DNA of 7,989 bases from DATJHM01 sp035493895 (GCA_035493895.1 DATJHM010000158.1:1-7989); one strand, 5' to 3'. Counted from the stretch's first letter, positions 1-6,498 are shown. Numbers and translations are program-made. The notes: a model not told the origin generated them from the sequence alone.

Positions 1-1
1 G

Positions 2-166
2 CATATTGCCCTCATCGCTGCATACGTCGTGGTCGCAGTTGAGCTCGTCCTCATCTCAGCTATCCGGCATCGCTACTTCAAGACGAGCTGGTGGCTCTCT
101 TTTGTCCAGGTCGTTGGCAGTGGAGCATTGGTCTTTGCGGCAGCTTTCATCTTTGGGAGCGCTTAG
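2..166 (+). CDS. C-terminal end of an integral membrane protein, possibly VIT1/CCC1-like (partial, runs off the left edge)
   Basis: The frame is open from the window edge to a TAG at 164-166 and gives about 54 residues. It holds two hydrophobic segments, beginning IALIAAYVVVAVELVLI and VVGSGALVFAAAFIFG. They are joined by a short basic and aromatic loop (RHRYFKTSWW), as expected for the last two membrane helices of a transporter. The loop with a TSWW element, followed by a Gly/Ala-rich final helix ending in a small residue, resembles the C-terminus of VIT1/CCC1-family iron/manganese transporters. That match is by eye on a short segment, so the family name is tentative. A competing frame at 6-212 gives a Ser/Leu/Arg-rich peptide of low complexity and was not chosen. 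The start lies outside the window. Confidence 0.6.
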   Translation, partial: HIALIAAYVVVAVELVLISAIRHRYFKTSWWLSFVQVVGSGALVFAAAFIFGSA

Positions 167-191
167 ACGAGAAAAGCCAGAATGTGATATC

Positions 192-212
192 CTAACATCA
201 GGAAGATGTTAG
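192..212. terminator. 8-bp hairpin after the membrane protein gene, possible terminator without a U-tract
   Basis: CTAACATC at 192-199 pairs perfectly with GATGTTAG at 205-212 around the loop AGGAA. It lies 26 bases after the stop codon of the upstream gene. No run of T follows on either strand, so it is a weak intrinsic terminator at best. It could instead stabilise a 3' end. Confidence 0.4.
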
Positions 213-289
213 CGAGCTGATGGGACAGGTATTTCAACTCTGAATGGGCTGCTTAAGAATAAGATTGTATGACGAGCAGCCAGCATAAA

Positions 290-295
290 TATAAT
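290..295 (+). promoter_or_regulatory. Consensus -10 box for the peptidase-helicase gene
   Basis: A perfect TATAAT sits in an AT-rich stretch (about 284-307) 55 bases before the chosen ATG at 350. The -35 region is poor: TTGTAT at 265-270 would need a 19-base spacer. A start of transcription near 302 would lie downstream of the earlier in-frame ATG at 269. This argues that translation begins at 350. Confidence 0.45.
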
Positions 296-349
296 ACAAT
301 AAATAAAGAGTGCTTCCTGTCCCTGTTTGCTGGATATTCAGGGATCTTG

Positions 350-3300
350 ATGGATCAGCGCATACAGACATTAGCAGAAGCAGCCGCACGATTGCTTCTA
401 CATCACTATCGGCAGGCTCACCTGGCATGGGATGGTGATAAACTACCACTTGACCATCTCGTGAACTGGCTCGGCCTCGATATTGCAACCTTTCACCCAG
501 ACGACCATCCCAAAGGCACATATGGCTTTATGGATGCGGACGAAGATGAGCATTTGATCTGGCTCTGCCAGGATCTCAGTGAAACGTTACGTCGCTTCAC
601 GCTAGCTCATGAGCTGGGTCATGCCCTGCTACACTGCGTTCATACTGAACGCATCCAAACACTACTGGGCGAACTGGGTCCTCTGCTTCTGGAGGAGAAT
701 GCTCAACAACATCTACCGGAACTATCACGCATCGATCCCTGTCAGGAGAATGATATCCAGGAAGATATCAATGGCCCCTCTGCACAGGAGCACATGCGCG
801 ATATTCTGGGTGGGAATGAAAGCGACGACTATAGTAATAGCTATAATCCTCGCAGCCAGAGAGAGCTTGCCGCGAACATTTTTGCAGCCGAGCTGTTAAT
901 GCCTCTAGATCGTGTACAGGCGCTCTATCTGGCTGAAAGAAACACTTCCAGTACACTTGCCAATCATTTCGGCGTCTCCAATGCAGCCCTCCTCACCCGG
1001 CTGGCAGGTCTGCTCCAGAGTCCCGAAATAACGACATCGGTCAGCACAGAACTCATTCTTGAAACTATTGGCAAAAGTAAAACTGCACAAACTTCAGCAC
1101 CTACCCCCTCTACAAAGAAAAACTACGATGAGTTTCAGCAGGCTGCGATAGAGACAGAAACTCCGGCTCTGATCATTGCCGGGCCGGGCAGTGGCAAGAC
1201 CAGTACGCTGATTGGTCGTGTAGAATATCTCATCAACACCCAGCATGTACCAGCCGGGCAGATTCTGGCCCTGACCTTCTCGCGTAAAGCCACACAGGAA
1301 ATGCAAGAGCGCCTGGAGAAAATGCTTCCCGCAGGAGTCTTGCCACGTGTGAGCACTTTTCACGCGTTCTGCGCCGATCTGCTGCGTCAGCATGGTAAGC
1401 TGGTTGGCATGCGCGAGGATTTCACGCTCATCGATGAGGCTGAGGGATATTTCCTCTTACGTCAACAGGCCAATCATCTGCGCCTGCGCCATTATCAGAA
1501 GCTCCAGGCACCAGCGTACTATTTCCCGGATATGCTCAAGGCAATCTCACGCGCTAAAGATGAGCTCATTACGCCGGATGACTATACCCGTCTGGCACAA
1601 CAGATGCTCGAGCAGGCTCAGGAGCCAGAGGCGCGACAGGAGGCAGAGAAAGCTCTGGAGATCGCACAGGCATATAGCATTTACGAAGGGGCCTTGCAGC
1701 GGCGTGGCGACAGCGACTTTGGAGGTCTTCTCGTCTCTGCGGTCCGCCTGTTACGCGAGCAGCCGGAGATTCGTGCAGAACAACAACAAAAATATCAGCA
1801 TATTCTGGTCGATGAGTTTCAAGATGTAAATCGAGCCAGCGCCGTGCTGCTCCGTGAATTAGCAGGAGAAGAGCAGCGAGTCTGGGTTGTGGGAGACGCT
1901 AATCAAGCGATCTATGGCTTTCGAGGAGCTTCCCCGGCGAATATCAGTCAGTTCAGCCACGACTTTCCTGGCGCACACATCCTGCCTCTCAGCCGCAACT
2001 ATCGCTCGCGTCCCGATCTAGTAGCGCTGGCCGAATCATTTCGCTGTACCCGCATGGAAATAGGGCAGAAGCCAGGCAAGAATCAGCCAGTGCGCCTCAC
2101 GCATCCCGACAGTTATGTCACGCTTGCCCAGGCCAGCGATGATCTCTGCGAACTCACAGGCATCATTGCCGATATTCGCTATAAACAGGCGAACGGCTAT
2201 GCTTATAAAGATATGATCGTGCTCTGCCGTACACGCTCTCATGTGCAGAAGATCTCGCACGCGCTGGCGAACGCCGGACTCCCCGTCATCGAGCGAGGAG
2301 GCGTGCTAGAACAGGAGCACATCAAAGACCTCCTCTCCATACTGCTATTACTCACCAACGCAACAGGCCTGGGACTCTTACGGGCCGCGCACCAGCCTGA
2401 GCATCCATTCTCGCAGGCCGATATCGAGGCCCTGCTACTGACCGCGCACGAACAGAAGCGTCCGGTACAACTCCTACTCTATACAGGAGAAGCGCCGCTC
2501 ACCATGAGTATCGCAGGCAGACACGCCCTGGATCGTCTCTCAACAATCCTTCAGACACTACAGCATGCTCCAGATACCTGGTCAGTGCTGGCTCAGTATC
2601 TACTGCTCGAAAGCAATCTGATATGCGATCTGTTGAGAGACCATGAAAATAAGCAGAATCAAGCCTTGCTCGCAGATTATGACTATCTTCTCCAGCTTGC
2701 TCGCCACTATGATCAGCAACAGCAGCAGCGTTTCAAGCAGCACGCACAGGAGGCCCTGGCTCAGGACAAACCGGTTCCCGAGCTGGAAACGCTCGAGGAG
2801 CGGCTCAAAGGCTTTCTCGAATATCTCAGCCTGCTGATCTTGTTGCGCCAGGATGGCAATAATCGACAGGGAGCAGAGGACGGGCAAGAGGAGAGTGCCG
2901 ACGTTATTCGCGTCATGACGGTCCATGCCAGCAAAGGACTGGAGTTCCCCGTTGTCTATATGCCAGGATTGGTAGAACGGCGCTTTCCCTTACAGGCCCG
3001 CTCAAGTCCTATCAGTGCGCCACATGGTATGCTTCCGCCCGAAAGCATAGGTGCGGCCGCTCATAGTAGCGGAGAAGCCTGCCTGTTCTATGTGGGCGTC
3101 ACGCGTGCCAGAGATGAGCTCATTTTGAGCTATAGTGAGCGCTACGGCAAAGTGAAGTATAAACGCTCGCTCTATCTGGATGCCCTGGAGATGGGATTGC
3201 CGACCGAACGCTTACGCATCCTCCAGTGGGAACAGAAAGATCCACAGCTTCTACGCCCTGAAGAGCCCATACGTGCTTCATCGCAACCCAGTGAGCATTT

Positions 3301-4042
3301 TATTCAGAGGATGAAACCAGACGAGCTGAAATCGCATGCGATTGAAGCCTACCAGCGCTGTCCCCGCCAGTACGCTTATAGTGCCATCTATGGCTTCAGC
3401 GGCTCCAACAACGGCTACCAGCTCTTCTGGCAGGCCATGCAGCGTACCCTTGAAAGCCTGCGACAGCATCTCCAGACGAAGGACGAACAGCCAACACAGC
3501 AGGAGATTCAGGCACTCTATAGCAAACACTGGCAGGCTCTCGGTGGAGAAACCGTCTTTTTCGGCGCGATGTATGAAGAACATGGTCACGAAGTCGCCGA
3601 GTTCATACAACGAGATCTGATCGCGCAGGAAAGCATCACGTGGGAAACGAGATCTGGCTATAGCGTCACAATCGCAGGCAAAATGGTCCAGGTAACAATC
3701 GACCGGGTTGAAATGGCGACATCATCCGAGAGCAGCGGAACCGCGCGTTTTGTACGAACACGTTTCGGGAAACAGCGCGATAAGCCCACAATCGAGATGC
3801 GCGAGCTCTTCTACACGCTCGCCTACAGGCAACTTCATCCGGACAAAAGCGTGGAGCTCCATAGTCATAATATGAGCACAGGTGAGATCACGCCAATCAA
3901 ATTGACCGCAAAAAAAGAAGAGAAACTGCATGAAGAGGTCGAACAGAGCATTAAGGGTATGGAAGGATATACGTATCCAGCCCAGCCAGCAGAGCCGTTC
4001 CGTTGCCCCACCTGTCCCTTTTTCTTGATCTGTCCGTCCTAG
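350..4042 (+). CDS. ImmA/IrrE-type zinc peptidase fused to UvrD/PcrA-like SF1A helicase and a C-terminal Fe-S nuclease-fold domain
   Basis: The protein has 1230 residues from ATG 350 (AGGGA at 340-344 as ribosome site). An in-frame ATG at 269 adds 27 residues, but these precede the first natural domain boundary and overlap a -10 box. Residues about 1-215 form an ImmA/IrrE-like metallopeptidase: HELGH at 87-91 and ELAANIFAAELLMP from 172, where E172 should be the third zinc ligand. About 80 residues separate the two motifs, more than usual. Residues about 255-930 carry the complete UvrD set: FQQAAI Q-motif, Walker A GPGSGKT (278-284), STFHAFC, DEFQD (488-492), GDANQAIYGFRGA (515-527), NYRS, TVHASKGLEF (857-866) and YVGVTRARD (914-922). 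It should therefore be an active 3'-5' DNA translocase. The tail has C1004 and C1219-x2-C1222-x5-C1228, the cysteine layout of the AddB/Cas4 iron-sulfur cluster, but the catalytic D-x-K reads R-T-R (1136-1138). A repair role, possibly under proteolytic control, is inferred. Confidence 0.93.
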   Translation: MDQRIQTLAEAAARLLLHHYRQAHLAWDGDKLPLDHLVNWLGLDIATFHPDDHPKGTYGFMDADEDEHLIWLCQDLSETLRRFTLAHELGHALLHCVHTERIQTLLGELGPLLLEENAQQHLPELSRIDPCQENDIQEDINGPSAQEHMRDILGGNESDDYSNSYNPRSQRELAANIFAAELLMPLDRVQALYLAERNTSSTLANHFGVSNAALLTRLAGLLQSPEITTSVSTELILETIGKSKTAQTSAPTPSTKKNYDEFQQAAIETETPALIIAGPGSGKTSTLIGRVEYLINTQHVPAGQILALTFSRKATQEMQERLEKMLPAGVLPRVSTFHAFCADLLRQHGKLVGMREDFTLIDEAEGYFLLRQQANHLRLRHYQKLQAPAYYFPDMLKAISRAKDELITPDDYTRLAQQMLEQAQEPEARQEAEKALEIAQAYSIYEGALQRRGDSDFGGLLVSAVRLLREQPEIRAEQQQKYQHILVDEFQDVNRASAVLLRELAGEEQRVWVVGDANQAIYGFRGASPANISQFSHDFPGAHILPLSRNYRSRPDLVALAESFRCTRMEIGQKPGKNQPVRLTHPDSYVTLAQASDDLCELTGIIADIRYKQANGYAYKDMIVLCRTRSHVQKISHALANAGLPVIERGGVLEQEHIKDLLSILLLLTNATGLGLLRAAHQPEHPFSQADIEALLLTAHEQKRPVQLLLYTGEAPLTMSIAGRHALDRLSTILQTLQHAPDTWSVLAQYLLLESNLICDLLRDHENKQNQALLADYDYLLQLARHYDQQQQQRFKQHAQEALAQDKPVPELETLEERLKGFLEYLSLLILLRQDGNNRQGAEDGQEESADVIRVMTVHASKGLEFPVVYMPGLVERRFPLQARSSPISAPHGMLPPESIGAAAHSSGEACLFYVGVTRARDELILSYSERYGKVKYKRSLYLDALEMGLPTERLRILQWEQKDPQLLRPEEPIRASSQPSEHFIQRMKPDELKSHAIEAYQRCPRQYAYSAIYGFSGSNNGYQLFWQAMQRTLESLRQHLQTKDEQPTQQEIQALYSKHWQALGGETVFFGAMYEEHGHEVAEFIQRDLIAQESITWETRSGYSVTIAGKMVQVTIDRVEMATSSESSGTARFVRTRFGKQRDKPTIEMRELFYTLAYRQLHPDKSVELHSHNMSTGEITPIKLTAKKEEKLHEEVEQSIKGMEGYTYPAQPAEPFRCPTCPFFLICPS

Positions 4043-4120
4043 ATGTCTACCTGTGAGAGATAGACTACGTATTTGTATGCAGTAAGTACTCAGACGCCAA
4101 TTTATACAGAGGAGAAAGCC

Positions 4121-4363
4121 ATGAACGATACAGAAATCTTGCATCATATCGATGCGATGGTTAAAGAAGAGCATACACTGCTCCAGAAACGGGAGGAAGG
4201 GCAAATCTCAGATGATCAACACGCCCGCATCCAAAAACTTGAGATCGAGCTCGATCAATGCTGGGATCTTCTTCGGCAGCGTCGTGCGCGCAGAGAGTTC
4301 GGCCTTAATCCAGACGAAGCCCAGGAGCGCGGCGAAAACATAGTCGAGCACTATCAGCAGTAA
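4121..4363 (+). CDS. DUF2630 family small protein
   Basis: 80 residues, starting MNDTEILHHIDAMVKEEH. The ATG at 4121 has a strong ribosome site (AGAGGAG, 4109-4115). The in-frame ATG at 4073 has none and would add 16 residues of unlikely character. The sequence matches my memory of DUF2630: acidic N-terminus with an I-D-x-L/M-V-x-E-E-H core, a Gly-containing turn, then LEIELDQCWDLLRQRRARRE and a closing NPDEAQ segment. Charge pattern and heptad-like leucines suggest two long helices in a hairpin or short coiled coil, cytosolic, with no signal peptide. Its function is unknown in the family. It follows the helicase gene by 78 bases on the same strand and may share its transcript. There is no evidence that the two work together. 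Confidence 0.9.
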   Translation: MNDTEILHHIDAMVKEEHTLLQKREEGQISDDQHARIQKLEIELDQCWDLLRQRRARREFGLNPDEAQERGENIVEHYQQ

Positions 4364-4375
4364 CAGCGTTTGTAG

Positions 4376-4409
4376 CTCCGCATCGGTTATTTGATACGCC
4401 GATGCGGAG
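4376..4409. terminator. Perfect 11-bp hairpin between convergent genes
   Basis: CTCCGCATCGG (4376-4386) and CCGATGCGGAG (4399-4409) pair without mismatch around a 12-base AT-rich loop. The hairpin starts 13 bases after the DUF2630 stop and lies 57 bases from the plsC stop on the other strand, the usual place for a shared terminator. Neither side has a T-run, so it is not a canonical intrinsic terminator. It may act with Rho or as an RNA-stabilising 3' end. Between it and plsC (4410-4465) I see nothing further. Confidence 0.55.
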
Positions 4410-4465
4410 AACACAGCAGTTTACAAGAGAGCAAGCAAGTTGAAGAACTTCTCCTACCGGATTCC

Positions 4466-5233
4466 CTATTGATGATCAGGTTCCACTGGAACACTAGTTA
4501 TAGATGGTGCGGCCAATTGCTCGCTATAGGCTCCGCGATAGTGTGGTGGAAGCATCGCAGCGATGCGCAACATTATCTCATCAGTAGAGGACTCGATATC
4601 GTCGCGAGTGATCTTGTTCCCCTTCGGCTTCAGGATCACAGGCTCGCCATATTGAATAGTAACATCTGGCCTGAATTTCTTCAGCGCGTGCTCACTTCCC
4701 CAGACCGCAACAGGAATCACAGGTACCCCTGAGCGTAAAGCGATCATTCCAAGGCCAGCATATGCCTTCCCAAGAACACCTATCTTTGACCGTGTACCCT
4801 CGGGGAAAATCACAAAAATCTTGCCCTTTTTGAGCTGATCATCAGCAGCTTTAATCGCCCTGCGATCCCCCTCGCCGCGTTTCACGGGAAAAGCGCCTAG
4901 GAAGCGCACAAGCCAGCCAACCCGACTATGAAAAGACTCCTCTTTCGCCATATAGACAACCCTACTGGGGACATATTGGGCCACCAGAGGAATATCAGTC
5001 CAGGAGAGATGATTGGAGGCGACAATAAAAGGGCCCTTGCGAGGAATATTATAACGACCGCGAATATGCATACGAGCGAGAAGAGAAAAAAGCGCGATCG
5101 CTGTCACGCGAATCAGGTGGTAGAGCACGGCTGGAGTGACATACGGCTCATAGAGATTTTTTTCAGGTTTTTTGGTCGCCGCTTTTTCCGGTTGCCGCGA
5201 CAGATTTGAAGAGGAATCTACATCCTGTTTCAT
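4466..5233 (-). CDS. plsC: 1-acyl-sn-glycerol-3-phosphate acyltransferase (PlsC family)
   Basis: The enzyme transfers an acyl group to the sn-2 position of lysophosphatidic acid to give phosphatidic acid at the inner face of the membrane. From ATG 5233 it has 255 residues. An 8-codon longer start at 5257 lies inside cmk and lacks a good ribosome site, while 5233 has GGAGGG (5241-5246) and overlaps the cmk stop as ATGA. The N-terminal 30 residues are polar, rich in Lys/Pro/Ser. A hydrophobic helix follows (about 35-57), then the four acyltransferase blocks: NHLSWTD with catalytic H75 and D80, GAFPVKR (113-119), FPEGTRS (143-149) and VPVIPV (170-175). The C-terminus is a Pro-rich tail. The order rluB-like, cmk, plsC is common in Gram-positive-type genomes. 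Related lyso-lipid acyltransferases cannot be excluded on sequence alone. Confidence 0.93.
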   Translation of the reverse strand: MKQDVDSSSNLSRQPEKAATKKPEKNLYEPYVTPAVLYHLIRVTAIALFSLLARMHIRGRYNIPRKGPFIVASNHLSWTDIPLVAQYVPSRVVYMAKEESFHSRVGWLVRFLGAFPVKRGEGDRRAIKAADDQLKKGKIFVIFPEGTRSKIGVLGKAYAGLGMIALRSGVPVIPVAVWGSEHALKKFRPDVTIQYGEPVILKPKGNKITRDDIESSTDEIMLRIAAMLPPHYRGAYSEQLAAPSITSVPVEPDHQ

Positions 5234-5916
5234 GCTCTTCCCTCCATATAACGACAAATCACCGCAAGCACTTCTGGTACGCTCAAGTGATCGGTATTGA
5301 CAACAATAGCATCCTGCGCTGGTCTCATATTATCACGGTCGATCGCATCTCTGCGCTCTATATCGCGCGTCACCTCTTCAAGCGAAGAAAGAGAAGGGTG
5401 ATCTGCACCCAGGCGGGTAGCCAGTTCCGCGTAACGACGCCGGGCGCGTTCGGCCAGGCTGGCGGTTAAATAAATCTTCAATTCGGCATCAGGTAAGACA
5501 ATCGCGCCAATATCACGGCCAACCATGACGACATACCCCTGATCTGCCAGTTCGCGCTGTTGTGCAATCAGGATAGAGCGTACGTCTGGATGGGCAGCCA
5601 CTGGTGAGACGGCACGCGTCACCGCAGTATTTCGAATATCCCAGGTAATATCACGACCATGAACAGATACAGTATATTGGCGACCATCAGAAAGCGTTGG
5701 CCGACTAATCTTAATCTCTGCATTGCGTGCCAGGCGTGCCAGGGCCGGGCCATCAGAGACCTCAATTCCCTCCTGTAAAGCCAACCAGGCAACCGCGCGA
5801 TACATAGCACCCGTATCGACGTAAAGATAGCCCAACTGCCGAGCTAATTCTTCTCCTATGGTACTTTTCCCCGAGCCTGCTGGTCCATCTATTGCAATAC
5901 GTCTTGGCCCTCGCAT
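5230..5916 (-). CDS. cmk: (d)CMP kinase (cytidylate kinase)
   Basis: It phosphorylates CMP and dCMP to the diphosphates with ATP, in the cytosol. The 228 residues from ATG 5916 match the usual length of about 220-230. The start is set by GGAGG (5921-5925) and because Cmk proteins normally begin within a few residues of I-A-I-D-G-P. Upstream in-frame ATGs at 5934 and 5931 lack a ribosome site and coincide with the junction of the inserted element. Visible motifs are the P-loop DGPAGSGKST (10-19), DTGAMYRA (34-41) in the CMP-binding region, GRDIG (133-137), the LID-type arginine stretch RDIERRDAIDRDNMRP (184-199), and the closing D-A-I-V-V-N-T-D. The 3' end overlaps plsC by ATGA, so the two are translationally coupled. 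The element upstream separates cmk from rluB and may change how cmk is transcribed. Confidence 0.97.
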   Translation of the reverse strand: MRGPRRIAIDGPAGSGKSTIGEELARQLGYLYVDTGAMYRAVAWLALQEGIEVSDGPALARLARNAEIKISRPTLSDGRQYTVSVHGRDITWDIRNTAVTRAVSPVAAHPDVRSILIAQQRELADQGYVVMVGRDIGAIVLPDAELKIYLTASLAERARRRYAELATRLGADHPSLSSLEEVTRDIERRDAIDRDNMRPAQDAIVVNTDHLSVPEVLAVICRYMEGRA

Positions 5917-5937
5917 GAGTCCTCCACTCATCATGTT

Positions 5938-5982
5938 GCGGCAAGGAAACCCTGCGCCTTCAGGCCAGGGAGGAATTGCCGC
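5938..5982 (-). repeat. IS200/IS605-type right-end hairpin
   Basis: An imperfect 45-base palindrome. The outer stem is GCGGCAA (5938-5944) with TTGCCGC (5976-5982), followed by an asymmetric purine-rich internal loop. The inner stem is CCCTG (5950-5954) with CAGGG (5965-5969), one bulged base, and GCC-TTCA-GGC at the tip. On the minus strand this gives the GGCGGCAATTCCTCC... CCTGAAGG ... TTTCCTTGCCGC layout that I associate with right ends of tnpB/iscB elements recognised by TnpA Y1 transposases. Four bases further, ATGATG (5934-5929) begins. It is not followed by a T-run, so a terminator is less likely. Confidence 0.65.
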
Positions 5983-6004
5983 CGTTCCTTTCAGTGAATA
6001 GCGA

Positions 6005-6362
6005 TGCTTCTCTTGCCCGAAGGCAGAGCGGTTTTGGTAGGACCGCTCACAACCTCTACACGCAGGATGACTCCCTTGTGCGTTATGTGAGCCTCGACAA
6101 ACTTATCCGAAGGTTTAACACTGACAGCACTGAGTAGACCCCGTTTCTCTGTTTAACTATCAGCCGTAGTGGTCAAGGCTGGCTCTACGCACCCTGACAT
6201 ACCTAATTTCTCCGGTAAGATAGCTGGCACCAGACTGATTGTATCCAGGCTGTACATGCCAACTGAGTCTGGTCAGGTTCAAGGCTTGAAGAGAAGGGCA
6301 GAAGCCCCCTACTCCAAACCCCTATCTTTCGACGGGGATACCCGACCAATGAATTTTATACT
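6005..6362 (-). ncRNA. Probable HEARO-class / IscB omega-RNA, stand-alone
   Basis: On the minus strand the region folds into many local helices. From its 5' end: CCCCGTC-GAAA-GAT-A-GGGG (6337-6319); GGGC-TTCT-GCCC (6307-6296); an 8-bp ACCAGACT/AGTCTGGT stem (6273-6266 with 6236-6229); a CGTAG/CTACG stem (6189-6185 with 6169-6165); a UUCG-capped element at 6118-6102; GCTCACA/TGTGAGC (6092-6086 with 6051-6045) enclosing ACGCA/TGCGT; GAGCGGT/ACCGCTC (6048-6042 with 6032-6026); and TGCC-TTCG-GGCA (6025-6014). The phrases TTAAACCTTCGG and ACCGCTCTGCCTTCGGGCAAG are, from memory, typical of the 3' half of HEARO RNAs just before iscB. Such RNAs guide IscB, an HNH/RuvC nuclease, with a spacer at their 5' end. 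Here the guide would come from about 6362-6345. No iscB follows, so any partner must be encoded elsewhere. Ends are approximate. Confidence 0.6.
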
Positions 6363-6368
6363 TTGGGG

Positions 6369-6377
6369 ATTATATCA
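6369..6377 (-). promoter_or_regulatory. Extended -10 promoter driving the omega-RNA
   Basis: TGATATAAT reads on the minus strand from 6377 to 6369: a perfect TATAAT preceded by the TGN extension. No good -35 hexamer is seen (GCGCTT at a 17-base spacing), which extended -10 promoters can tolerate. Transcription would begin near 6362, just before the first hairpin of the RNA. The 120 bases between here and the rluB stop (6378-6498) hold no gene or clear terminator. Confidence 0.5.
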
Positions 6378-6498
6378 TAAACCTGCTAGTTAAGCGCTCA
6401 TAGAGAAATCGTACTCAGCCAAAAGACCATCTCCCTTGAACAAACCAATATATCGTCAGATACATAGAGTTCTCTCGTCTGTAAATACTAAAACAGCT

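Larger units (their letters stand above)
5935..6362 (-). mobile_element. IscB-less IS200/IS605-type element (HEARO/omega-RNA element) inserted between rluB and cmk; left boundary uncertain
   Basis: This is the span from the probable RNA start to the right-end hairpin. No transposase, IscB or TnpB frame is present, so it could only move or act with proteins supplied in trans. Seen directly: a structured region, then a long imperfect hairpin, then ATGA. Known of the family: HEARO/IscB elements carry the omega-RNA at their left part, iscB after it, an IS605-like hairpin at the right end, and sit before ATGA-type sequences. Inferred: the iscB reading frame has been lost, or never existed, between about 6005 and 5985. 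The left boundary probably lies between 6365 and 6338 but cannot be fixed without an empty site. Confidence 0.6.

Noticed and set aside
6..212. Plus-strand frame of 68 codons rich in Ser, Leu and Arg
   Set aside because: It overlaps a frame encoding two clear membrane helices that ends at 166, and it has no family resemblance or ribosome site.
3722..4204. Minus-strand frame of 160 codons opposite the end of the helicase gene and DUF2630
   Set aside because: Both plus-strand genes have recognisable domains here. The antisense frame is rich in Cys, Phe and His without a motif and has no promoter or ribosome site.
5929..5934. Starts of cmk at the upstream in-frame ATG codons (5934, 5931)
   Set aside because: No ribosome site precedes them. 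They fall on the element junction, and the ATG at 5916 follows GGAGG and matches the usual Cmk N-terminus.
5991..6154. A minus-strand frame open for about 54 codons with protein-like composition (ends TALPSGKRSIAIH), possible C-terminus of a TnpB or IscB protein
   Set aside because: It has no ATG, GTG or TTG start with a ribosome site, lacks any RuvC, HNH or zinc-finger residue, and coincides with perfect hairpins including a UUCG loop. RNA structure explains it better, though a decayed tail cannot be fully excluded.
6229..6290. TPP riboswitch, suggested by TTGAACCTGA on the minus strand
   Set aside because: The CTGAGA box, the GATAATGCCAGCG segment and the closing stem are missing, and no thiamine gene follows.
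6269..6345. Possible permuted tmRNA on the plus strand: a T-arm-like GGTTCAAGGC followed by TTCGACGGGG
   Set aside because: The acceptor strands do not pair, there is no CCA, no resume codon and no tag frame ending in LAA before the rluB gene. Both motifs are explained by minus-strand hairpins.
6169..6393. Plus-strand frame of 74 codons starting with GTG
   Set aside because: It runs antisense through the structured RNA, has no ribosome site and no recognisable motif, and its composition follows the RNA hairpins.
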